DNA from: JADLDB01 sp040752975
Lineage (GTDB): Bacteria > Myxococcota > Myxococcia > Myxococcales > Myxococcaceae
Assembly: GCA_040752975.1 (NCBI GenBank)
Contig: JBFMHF010000217.1
Coordinates: 1 to 8,418 of the forward strand
Direction: 5' to 3'
Length of the DNA: 8,418 nucleotides
Position 1 is the first letter of the stretch, and the number at the start of each line of letters is the position of its first letter. The translations under genes and the position numbers were made by a program. This document shows, piece after piece, positions 1-8,418 of the stretch. A model generated the notes under the pieces. That model did no database searches, was not told where the DNA came from, and worked only from the letters and a program-made list of their open reading frames with translations.

Positions 1-99
1 GCCCTTGGCGCTGCCCCGCGGGGGCGCCGCGGCGAGGCTGGTCGCCGCCACCGTCACCGCCGCGCAGATCGCCCACGCCCTCATCACCGGCCTGCCCAC
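1..99 (-). CDS. N-terminus of a secreted protein, cut by the left window edge
   Basis: The visible 33 codons start at a GTG (97-99) and read MGRPVMRAWAICAAVTVAAT, then SLAAAPPRGSAKG. This is a standard signal peptide: Arg near the start, a hydrophobic Ala/Val core, and an A-A-A end suited to signal peptidase I. No lipobox cysteine follows the core, so a soluble periplasmic or outer-membrane product is more likely than a lipoprotein. The start is chosen because a GGAGG Shine-Dalgarno sequence (107-111) lies 7 nt upstream. In-frame GTG (85-87) and ATG (82-84) codons are alternatives that keep the signal peptide. An in-frame TGA at 124-126 closes the frame upstream. The gene lies 121 bp downstream of the GLG1-repeat barrel gene on the same strand. 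The mature part lies outside the window, so its function cannot be named. Confidence 0.68.
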   Translation of the reverse strand, partial: MGRPVMRAWAICAAVTVAATSLAAAPPRGSAKG

Positions 100-106
100 G
101 ACGACG

Positions 107-111
107 CCTCC
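107..111 (-). promoter_or_regulatory. Shine-Dalgarno sequence of the left-edge gene
   Basis: Reading on the minus strand gives GGAGG followed by 7 nt and then GTG. The spacing is optimal and favours this GTG over the in-frame GTG and ATG codons 4 and 5 codons downstream. Confidence 0.6.
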
Positions 112-171
112 GCAGCGAGAGAATCAAACGCGCCCCCAGCGCTCGGGCTCGCCATGGAGCGAAAGCAACAT

Positions 172-188
172 CCGGGCTCCAGGCCCGG
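172..188 (-). terminator. Possible terminator hairpin after the GLG1-repeat barrel gene
   Basis: A perfect 6-bp all-GC stem (CCGGGC / GCCCGG) with a 5-nt loop lies about 30 bp beyond the stop codon of the minus-strand gene ending at 221. On the minus strand it is followed by ATGTTGCTTTCG, which is only mildly T-rich. It could be a weak intrinsic terminator. In DNA this rich in GC, short GC hairpins also occur by chance. Confidence 0.33.
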
Positions 189-220
189 CTGCAGCGGGAT
201 CCTGTCCGAGCTCGTCAGCG

Positions 221-1519
221 TCACTGCCAGTCAAAGTAGTACGCCAGTCCCAGCCCGACGTTGTACTGGAAGCTCTTCGCCACCGCCTCGCTCGTCAGCG
301 ACGCCTGATACCACGCGGAGATCGACAGCGACTTCTGCCGATCCACGTACAGCCCTGCGAGCGCCTTCACCAGCGGAATGAAGAGCCCCGTCACGAAGTC
401 GACGCCGAAGCGCGTGTCGATCGCCACGAAGCTCCGGCCTGGCAGGTTGAAGACGAGGATGGGCTCGATGATCAGCAGGTTGGTGACGGGGTACGCCGGG
501 TTGCCGCTCACCGAGCGCAGCCAGATCACCTGCAGCGTCAGCGACACCCACCGCGCGAAGCCGATCGCGAAGGCGTACGACGGCGCCACCGCCCAGGGCG
601 CTCCGACGATGGGCCGCGACGCCGTCTCCCACTGAAAGGCGAAGCCCACGTACTGCTTCGTCCGCCACCAATTGAGGAAGTTCCACGCCACCGCGGTGTT
701 GATGGCACCCAGCCCGGACTGCGCGGACGCGCCCGCCGCGTTGGGGAACAACGTGACCAGCGGCGCCTTCAGCTGGAACGAGAACTGACGCTTCGGGCCA
801 AAGACGAACTGGGGGTTGAACAACAGGCGGATCCCGTTCGCCTGGCCCGCGATGTTCTCGTAGCCGTCCACCTGCAGGAGGATCTGGTTGCGCGAGAAGG
901 CCACCGAGTCGAGCCCCTGCAGCACCTGCAGCGCTTCCCGCACGCGCTCCTGCCGCGTCATGTCCTCGAGCAGATCGGCGACCGCCGCCGCTTCCGCCGC
1001 GCGATCGAAGTCCGCCGCGTTGCACTCCGCGGACAGGCTGGCCGCGTTGGCCCGCAGGCAGTCCACCAGCGGCCCCGACGTGCCGTGGTGCTCCTTGCAC
1101 AGTCGCTCAGCGTCCGCGGTGCACGCCGCGCGCACCCGGGCGGTCAGCTCTCTTGCCGAGGCGTAGCGGGTGATGACGTCCAGGCACGCGCTCGAGATCT
1201 CCAGCTGGTGCTGGGACAAGCACCCATAGAGCCGGCCCCCGCCGGGCTCGATGCTTCCGCAGTGGCGCTCGACGTCTTCCTTGCAGGCGCGGCCGAACTC
1301 CTCGATCGCCTTGCGCGCGAAGGCTGCGTCCGCGTCCAGCTTCGCTTTGCACCCAGGGGAGAGCCTGTCGGACTTCTGCTTGAGGCACTCCGTCACCCGG
1401 CCGCCTCCTGGCTTCACGTCGCCGCACAGCTGCTTCGTGTCCTCCGCGCACGGGTCCTCCGCACGCGCGAACCCGCCCACGAGGACGACCGCGAGCGCGA
1501 TGCAGGTCCTGGTTGTCAC
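221..1519 (-). CDS. Secreted GLG1-type Cys-rich repeat protein with C-terminal outer-membrane barrel
   Basis: 432 residues. A signal peptide covers about 1-20, with an A-R-A cleavage motif before EDPC. Three tandem Cys-rich repeats follow, with cysteines at 24/32/45/57, 79/87/100/112 and 133/141/154/166. All three have the identical spacing C-x7-C-x12-C-x11-C. Repeats 1 and 2 carry a PGGGR motif before their third cysteine; repeat 3 does not. This matches the GLG1 / cysteine-rich FGFR-like repeat (PF00839 type). A short charged helix (about 170-200) leads into residues 205-432, where aromatic and polar residues alternate as in beta strands, glycines are frequent, no cysteine occurs, and the end is LGLAYYFDWQ, as expected for an outer-membrane barrel. 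The start is GTG (1517-1519) with AGGAGGAG (1522-1529) just upstream; TGA at 221-223 is followed in frame by a second TGA at 215-217. The gene lies 161 bp downstream of the symporter gene. I infer an outer-membrane protein with a disulfide-bonded periplasmic domain. Its ligand or cargo is unknown. Confidence 0.85.
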   Translation of the reverse strand: MTTRTCIALAVVLVGGFARAEDPCAEDTKQLCGDVKPGGGRVTECLKQKSDRLSPGCKAKLDADAAFARKAIEEFGRACKEDVERHCGSIEPGGGRLYGCLSQHQLEISSACLDVITRYASARELTARVRAACTADAERLCKEHHGTSGPLVDCLRANAASLSAECNAADFDRAAEAAAVADLLEDMTRQERVREALQVLQGLDSVAFSRNQILLQVDGYENIAGQANGIRLLFNPQFVFGPKRQFSFQLKAPLVTLFPNAAGASAQSGLGAINTAVAWNFLNWWRTKQYVGFAFQWETASRPIVGAPWAVAPSYAFAIGFARWVSLTLQVIWLRSVSGNPAYPVTNLLIIEPILVFNLPGRSFVAIDTRFGVDFVTGLFIPLVKALAGLYVDRQKSLSISAWYQASLTSEAVAKSFQYNVGLGLAYYFDWQ

Positions 1520-1548
1520 GGCTCCTCCTGGTTACGCGCCTCTACTCC

Positions 1549-1564
1549 GCGGGTGGACACCCGC
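1549..1564 (-). other. Small hairpin in the leader of the GLG1-repeat barrel gene
   Basis: GCGGGT-GGAC-ACCCGC is a perfect inverted repeat with a 6-bp stem and 4-nt loop. It lies about 30 nt upstream of the GTG start and about 20 nt upstream of the Shine-Dalgarno sequence. If transcribed it would form a leader hairpin close to the ribosome site. It may also be chance in GC-rich DNA. Confidence 0.3.
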
Positions 1565-1582
1565 CCATGTCGCCACTCGCGG

Positions 1583-1635
1583 GCGACTGATTCCACATTT
1601 TCGACCGGCAGGGTTCATTTTGTGGAAACAGTCGC
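1583..1635. repeat. 15-bp imperfect inverted repeat flanking an AT-richer 23-bp core
   Basis: The left arm (1583-1597) is GCGACTGATTCCACA and the right arm (1621-1635) is TGTGGAAACAGTCGC. They are complementary at 14 of 15 positions; the exception is the A at 1590 opposite the A at 1628. The 23-bp spacer and inner arms are clearly richer in A+T than the surroundings and contain CATTTT twice (1596-1601 and 1616-1621). The element lies between the symporter stop (1681) and the GLG1-repeat barrel start (1519). It could be an operator or promoter for the downstream gene or a long-loop transcript hairpin. No T-run follows on either strand, which argues against a standard intrinsic terminator. The rest of this 161-bp gap holds only the leader hairpin at 1549-1564 and the ribosome site. 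Confidence 0.6.
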
Positions 1636-1680
1636 GACCGGGAGCGTGTCCAGCGAGGCGCTCTCCACCTGGGCGTCCCG

Positions 1681-3492
1681 TCAGTCTCGGGGAGCCTCGA
1701 CGGGCGCCACCGCGGGCACCGGAGACGCTGCGTGTCCTTCGGGGGCTTCGCCTCGCGCTTCCTGACGGAGGCTCACCAGCACTGCGCCGAAGGCCAGCCC
1801 GGCCAACGCGAGGAGTCCAGCGCCGAGCAGCCGTGGCCCCAGCAGCAACTTCCCCACACCGAAGAGCGCCGCGTACACCGCCACCACCCCGCACGCCCAC
1901 GCCACCACGCTCCGCGCGCCGTCGGCGATCGGTCGCTCCCGAAGCCCCGCCGCCCGCGTCACCGCCCGCCAGCCCGGCCCACCCGGGTGCACGCGCCTCA
2001 CGAAGGCCTGCAGCGTGGCGTCCGGCTCCGGCTTCGTCACCAGCGTCACCACCACCCAGCCCAGCGTGGTGATCGCGGTGTTCGCCAGCATCAGGTAGGC
2101 GCTCCCCAGCGAGTCTGCTGGGTCGAACACGCCTGCGCCTGTCAGCACCGCGAAGGACCCGAGGCTCACCGCCATCGCCGCCAGTTCGCTCCACGCGTTG
2201 ATTCGCCACCAGTACCAGCGCAGCAAATAGACGGGGCCGGTTCCCGCCCCGAGCGCGAGCAACAGTTGCCATGCGCGATCCACGCTCCCCAGCTTCGCGA
2301 GCAGCCACGTCGAGCCCGCCGACGCCACGAAGAGCAGCACCGTCGCCAGCCGCGAGGCCCGCACCACCTGCCTGTCGGTCCGCTTCGTCCTGGCGAAGCG
2401 CACGTACAGGTCGCCCGCCAGGTACGACCCGCCCCAGTTGAGCTGCGAGCTGATCGTCGACATGTACGCCGCCGCGAACGCCGCCAGCATCAGCCCCTTG
2501 AGGCCCGACGGGAGCAGGGTGAACGCCTTCGCGTAGCCCACGCCCGGATCCGCCAGGCCGGGGTAGAGGAGACAGGCCGCCAGCGCGGTGAGGATCCACG
2601 GCCAGGGGCGAACCGCGTAGTGCGCGATGGTGAACCACAAGGTCGCCAGCTGTCCGTCGCGCTCCGTCTTCGAGGCGAAGATCCGCTGCGCTACGTAGCC
2701 GCCACCGCCCGGCTCACTCCCCGGGTACCACGTCGCCCACCACTGCACCGCGAGGAAGGTGAGGAACGCGGTCAGCGGCATCCAGCTCGCGTCCGACGGG
2801 AAGAGCCCGAGGGCCGCGTCCGTGCTGCCCCACCGCTCCGGCAGCCTCGCGAGCAGCACGTCCAGCCCGCCCACCGCGTCCACGGCCACCACCGCGAGGA
2901 CGATCGAGCCCACCATCGCGAGGAGGAACTGGAAGAAGTCCGTCGTCACCACGCCCCACAGCCCCGACACCACGCTGTACGCCACCGTCAACACGAAGAG
3001 CCCCAGCATCGCCTCGACGGGTCTCACTCCCAGCGTCGCCTCCAGCACCTTCACCATCGCCAGGTTCACCCAACCGAGGATGATCAAGTTGACGGGGATC
3101 GCCAGGTACAGCGCCCGGAAGACGCGCAGCGCCGCGGCCGGCCGTCCCGAGTAGCGCAGCTCCGCCAGCTCTGCGTCCGTCTGCACGCCGGCCCGCCGCC
3201 ACAGCCGCGCGAAGAAGAAGACCGTCAGCATGTTGCCGGCCACCAGGTTCCACCACACCCAGTTGCCCGACAGCCCGTGCGCCGCCACCAGGCCCGTCAC
3301 CGCCAGGGGCGTGTCCGCCGCGAACGTCGTCGCCACCATCGACGTGCCCGCCAGCCACCACGGCAGCGCGCGGCCCGCGGTGAAGTACTCGGCCGCGGAC
3401 TTGCCGGCCCTCCGGCCGAAGGCCAGGCCCACCACCGAGGAGAGGACGAAGTACGCCGCGACCACCGCCCAATCCGCCCAGGTGAAGTGCAC
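1681..3492 (-). CDS. Sodium:solute symporter family (SSS) transporter
   Basis: 603 residues, the usual length for the family. This is an inner-membrane carrier that should couple uptake of a small solute to sodium. Successive hydrophobic segments run from about residue 7 to 575, consistent with 13 or more membrane helices. Family features visible are: the first-helix region with SAAEYFTAGRALPWWLAG (32-49) and MVATTFAADTPLAVTG (52-67); the loop YVAQRIFASKTERDGQLA (266-283); and the helix-8 region AAYMSTISSQLNWGGSYLAGD (about 341-361), whose Ser pair (S348, S349) sits where the family places its Na2 sodium site. A hydrophilic, Ala/Pro/Glu-rich tail follows residue 576. The start is GTG (3490-3492), with AGAGG (3499-3503) 6 nt upstream. 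The gene is divergent from the VOC gene across 70 bp. I see nothing in the sequence or neighbours that fixes the substrate. Confidence 0.93.
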   Translation of the reverse strand: MHFTWADWAVVAAYFVLSSVVGLAFGRRAGKSAAEYFTAGRALPWWLAGTSMVATTFAADTPLAVTGLVAAHGLSGNWVWWNLVAGNMLTVFFFARLWRRAGVQTDAELAELRYSGRPAAALRVFRALYLAIPVNLIILGWVNLAMVKVLEATLGVRPVEAMLGLFVLTVAYSVVSGLWGVVTTDFFQFLLAMVGSIVLAVVAVDAVGGLDVLLARLPERWGSTDAALGLFPSDASWMPLTAFLTFLAVQWWATWYPGSEPGGGGYVAQRIFASKTERDGQLATLWFTIAHYAVRPWPWILTALAACLLYPGLADPGVGYAKAFTLLPSGLKGLMLAAFAAAYMSTISSQLNWGGSYLAGDLYVRFARTKRTDRQVVRASRLATVLLFVASAGSTWLLAKLGSVDRAWQLLLALGAGTGPVYLLRWYWWRINAWSELAAMAVSLGSFAVLTGAGVFDPADSLGSAYLMLANTAITTLGWVVVTLVTKPEPDATLQAFVRRVHPGGPGWRAVTRAAGLRERPIADGARSVVAWACGVVAVYAALFGVGKLLLGPRLLGAGLLALAGLAFGAVLVSLRQEARGEAPEGHAASPVPAVAPVEAPRD

Positions 3493-3562
3493 GGGCCGCC
3501 TCTTCTCACGCGGGCGCTTTCCGCGCCATCGCCGCGTCCGGGCTCGCTACATTCCGCTCGCC
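3493..3562. promoter_or_regulatory. Divergent intergenic region, symporter / VOC gene
   Basis: These 70 bp must hold the start signals of two genes facing away from each other, unless transcripts enter from elsewhere. On the minus side AGAGG (3499-3503) serves the symporter. On the plus side TACATT (3548-3553) resembles a -10 box and would put a transcription start close to the VOC ATG at 3563. I see no convincing -35 box and no operator-like palindrome. Confidence 0.4.
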
Positions 3563-3982
3563 ATGATCGACCACCTGACGATCTCCGTGACGGATCTCCA
3601 GAAGGCCATCTCCTTCTACGAAAAGGCCCTCAAGCCGCTGGGGTACTCCCTGGTGATGGCCCACGAGCAATACCGGGCCTTCGGTGAGAAGGGGAAGCCG
3701 ACCTTTTGGATTAAGCACGCCGAGGTCGCCACGCCGCCTATGCACCTCGCCTTCGTCGCGAAGGATCGCGCGGCGGTTGACGCCTTCTACAAGGCCGCTC
3801 TCTCCGCCGGCGCCCAGGACTTCGGCGCTCCGGGCCTGCGGCCGCACTACCACCAGAACTACTACGGGGCCTTCGTCATCGATCCGATGGGCCACCCCAT
3901 CGAGGCCGTGTGCCACAAGGCGACGAGGGAGAAGAAGAAGGCGCCAGGAAAGAGGGCTCAGGCGAGGAAGACACGCCGCTGA
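3563..3982 (+). CDS. VOC superfamily (glyoxalase/bleomycin-resistance fold) protein
   Basis: 139 residues, the only plus-strand gene. It shows the paired beta-alpha-beta-beta-beta modules of the vicinal oxygen chelate fold: MIDHLTISVTDLQKAISFYE (1-20) opens module 1, MHLAFVAKDRAAVDAFYKAA (60-79) opens module 2, and YGAFVIDPMGHPIEAVCH (101-118) closes it. H4, H61 and E114 occupy the usual metal-ligand positions. The acidic ligand expected at the end of module 1 is not evident; the local sequence is PTFWIKH. So a metal site may be incomplete or use another residue. Many relatives act in methylglyoxal detoxification, ring cleavage or antibiotic binding, and the substrate here cannot be told. Residues 119-139 form a strongly basic Lys/Arg tail beyond the domain. 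The open frame extends upstream without a stop, but ATG 3563 is chosen because homology-like sequence begins there. There is no clear Shine-Dalgarno sequence, and the upstream extension reads as non-protein Arg/Pro-rich sequence. Confidence 0.9.
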   Translation: MIDHLTISVTDLQKAISFYEKALKPLGYSLVMAHEQYRAFGEKGKPTFWIKHAEVATPPMHLAFVAKDRAAVDAFYKAALSAGAQDFGAPGLRPHYHQNYYGAFVIDPMGHPIEAVCHKATREKKKAPGKRAQARKTRR

Positions 3983-3983
3983 C

Positions 3984-4002
3984 GCCAAGAGCGGTCTCTG
4001 GC
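3984..4002. terminator. Weak hairpin between convergent genes
   Basis: GCCAAGAG-CGGT-CTCTGGC forms a 7-bp stem with a single bulged A and a 4-nt loop, directly after the VOC stop codon and before the stop of the converging Cys-rich repeat gene. The 45-bp gap (3983-4027) would suit a bidirectional terminator, but no T-run follows on either strand. Confidence 0.3.
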
Positions 4003-4027
4003 TCGGCCCCGGCCCCGGAGAGGGTGG

Positions 4028-7171
<3,144 letters not shown>

Positions 7172-7174
7172 GGC

Positions 7175-8170
7175 TCAGAACTCGACGAAGAGGGTGGCCC
7201 CGGCGCCGGTCGGGCCGAAGGAGGGGAGGAGAGTCACCTGGGGGCCGACGGACACCGACCTCTGGTAGGGCTGCAGGCGGTTCAGGTAGACGAGGACTGC
7301 ACCAGTGACGAGCGCCGCCCCGCCCACCGCGTAGCCAACGATGGCCACGGCCTGCAGCGCATCTGCCCCGGATCTCTTCTGCGACAGCTCCAGCGGAGGC
7401 GTGCACCCACCCGTGACGGGATCGAGGCACATCTGAATTCCCTGGTCATACTCCTGGTAGCCGCTGCGCGCTGCGAGGTGGAGGCCCACGCTGGCGCCGG
7501 TGACGATCGCTCCGCCCGCCACCACCGCCCAGGGGATCCACGCCGGCCACAACCGCCGGTACTCGGTGAGATCCTCCGCGCTCATCAGCGTGACGACGAA
7601 CTCCTTGCTCTCGCCTCCCAGCAGCTTCACGCTCTGCTCGTAGGGCAGGAAGCCGTCTTTCGAGGCCGTCACGCTGTGCGGCCCGGCGCGCACCACCCCC
7701 GCCCAGCGGCCCGGGGACGTGAAGAGCGGCTTGCCGTCGAACTTCACCTCGGCGCCGGGCACGTCACACTTCACGTCGACGCGGGCCAGCTGCTTCTCGA
7801 TCAGCGCCTTGTACCGCTGGGCCTGCTCGAACTTGTCCGAGTCCAGCGGCGCGGCGCCGTACTTGAGCGCCGCCTCCAGGTGCTCGTACGTCTCGACGGG
7901 CTGATCGAGGTTCACCAGCGCCAGTCCCAGGTTGTAGTGAATGGCGGGGTGATCCCACAGGGACAGCGCCTCGCGGTACAGCTGGGCGGCCTTCACGAAG
8001 AGGGACTCCTTCAGCGCCGCGTTGCCGTCGCGAAACAGCTCCAGCGCGCGCTTCTGCTTCTCCGGGCTGACGCCCCTGGCCCACGGGCGCTCGGGCTCGG
8101 CCGCCTTGCCCTGCGCAGCCGCCCCGAAGGCCAACAACAGCGCGGCCCCTACCGCCAGTCGTGCGTGCAT
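7175..8170 (-). CDS. TPR and PEGA domain envelope protein with two further membrane segments
   Basis: 331 residues. A signal peptide covers about 1-23 (MHARLAVGAALLLAFGAAAQ, cleavage near GKA). Residues 36-128 are helical and TPR-like, with EKQKRALELFRDGNAALKES, AAQLYREALSLWDHPAIHYN and LGLALVNLDQPVETYEHLEA showing the A-x-x-x-Y/L and L-G-L-A spacing of such repeats. Residues 130-197 form a PEGA domain (VPGAEVKFDGKPLF, then GPHSVTASKDGFLPYEQSV). Two hydrophobic segments follow, about 211-233 and 272-296, separated by a loop with C248 and C256. The C-terminal tail ends ATLFVEF. ATG 8168-8170 is preceded by GGGGA (8176-8180). The gene sits 28 bp after the partial coiled-coil gene and 3 bp before the giant Cys-rich repeat gene, all on one strand, so a shared operon is likely. 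TPRs usually bind proteins and PEGA domains are found in surface-layer or envelope proteins. The specific role here is unknown. Confidence 0.88.
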   Translation of the reverse strand: MHARLAVGAALLLAFGAAAQGKAAEPERPWARGVSPEKQKRALELFRDGNAALKESLFVKAAQLYREALSLWDHPAIHYNLGLALVNLDQPVETYEHLEAALKYGAAPLDSDKFEQAQRYKALIEKQLARVDVKCDVPGAEVKFDGKPLFTSPGRWAGVVRAGPHSVTASKDGFLPYEQSVKLLGGESKEFVVTLMSAEDLTEYRRLWPAWIPWAVVAGGAIVTGASVGLHLAARSGYQEYDQGIQMCLDPVTGGCTPPLELSQKRSGADALQAVAIVGYAVGGAALVTGAVLVYLNRLQPYQRSVSVGPQVTLLPSFGPTGAGATLFVEF

Positions 8171-8198
8171 GTCTTTCCCCGTCCCGACAAGTGCCGGC

Positions 8199-8418
8199 CT
8201 ACTTCAAGGTGTCCATCACCGGGCTGCCCAGCTGCTCCTCGAGGCGCCGGGCGCGCTCCTGCTCGGCGGCCAGCAGCTCCTGCACCTTCTTACGGGCGAT
8301 GTCCGCGCGCGCCTTGGCCTCCTCCGACGCCTTGCGGGCCTGCAGCGCGGCCACCGCGTTCTTGAGCGCCTTCGACTCGGCCTGCCGGGCCGCCTCCGCG
8401 GCGTCCTCCGCGTCCTTG
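8199..8418 (-). CDS. C-terminal end of an Ala/Glu/Lys-rich coiled-coil protein, cut by the right edge
   Basis: 72 complete codons are visible before the TAG stop at 8199-8201. The sequence runs from KDAEDAAEAARQAESKALKN through RKKVQELLAAEQERARRLEE to QLGSPVMDTLK. The composition is dominated by Ala, Glu, Lys, Arg and Leu with no Gly or Pro until the last 11 residues, which indicates a long helix, probably a coiled coil, ending in a short tail. There are no cysteines. The frame is open to the window edge, so the start and any N-terminal domain are not seen. It is 28 bp upstream of the TPR-PEGA gene on the same strand and probably co-transcribed with it. Candidates include an envelope coiled-coil protein or the tail of a larger regulatory protein, which I cannot tell apart. 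Confidence 0.72.
   Translation of the reverse strand, partial: KDAEDAAEAARQAESKALKNAVAALQARKASEEAKARADIARKKVQELLAAEQERARRLEEQLGSPVMDTLK

Noticed and set aside
1583..1635. The inverted repeat as the terminal repeats of a small transposon
   Set aside because: The interior is only 23 bp, there is no coding capacity, and I saw no flanking target-site duplication.
1642..1662. A GAGCG...CGCTC hairpin just after the symporter stop codon as a terminator
   Set aside because: The stem is only 4-5 bp with no T-run, within what GC-rich DNA gives by chance.
5..1765. A 586-codon open frame on the plus strand across the GLG1-repeat barrel gene
   Set aside because: It is antisense to a gene with a signal peptide, exact cysteine spacing and a ribosome site. 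Its own translation is Arg/Pro/His-rich with no recognisable domain.
3230..3562. An N-terminal extension of the VOC gene in the same open frame
   Set aside because: The extension overlaps the start of the symporter gene in antisense and has shadow-frame composition. VOC-fold similarity begins exactly at ATG 3563.
1732..3687. A 651-codon plus-strand open frame across the symporter gene
   Set aside because: The translation is dominated by Arg, His, Gln and Pro, typical of a shadow frame, while the minus strand encodes a clear SSS transporter.

Overview
The window is GC-rich throughout and reads as Gram-negative, most likely a myxobacterium (Myxococcota). The clearest clue is a very large secreted protein built almost entirely from the Cys-rich 'CGDG...CDDGN...DGC...C' repeat (DUF4215 / TIGR02232 'Myxococcus cysteine-rich repeat' type). 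Several GTG starts and a TPR-PEGA envelope protein fit the same picture. The taxonomic call is inference from protein families, not from a marker gene.

Left part (1-3492), minus strand, read right to left: a sodium:solute symporter (SSS family); a 161-bp gap holding a 15-bp inverted repeat in a locally AT-rich patch; a secreted protein with three exactly spaced GLG1-type Cys-rich repeats followed by a predicted outer-membrane barrel; then the first 33 codons of another secreted protein that runs off the left edge. The gaps of 161 and 121 bp suggest separate transcription units, although all three genes point the same way.

Middle (3493-4027): a 70-bp divergent intergenic region, the only plus-strand gene (a small VOC/glyoxalase-fold protein with an unusual basic tail), and a short convergent gap with a weak hairpin.

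Right part (4028-8418), minus strand: a compact three-gene run that looks like one operon. It consists of the C-terminal end of an Ala/Glu/Lys-rich coiled-coil protein (cut by the right edge), then after 28 bp a TPR + PEGA protein with a signal peptide and two further membrane segments, then after 3 bp the 1047-residue Cys-rich repeat protein, probably a lipoprotein. I count 29 tandem repeats and about 122 cysteines in the mature form. The repeats fall into distinct zones, and the C-terminal zone contains a second-order duplication of repeat pairs with a 73-residue (219-bp) period.

The common thread is the cell envelope: both complete Cys-rich proteins need oxidative folding in the periplasm or at the surface, and the right-hand operon could encode an inner-membrane/periplasmic partner together with its surface lipoprotein. 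That functional link is inference from gene order. No RNA genes, mobile elements, CRISPR arrays or origins were seen.
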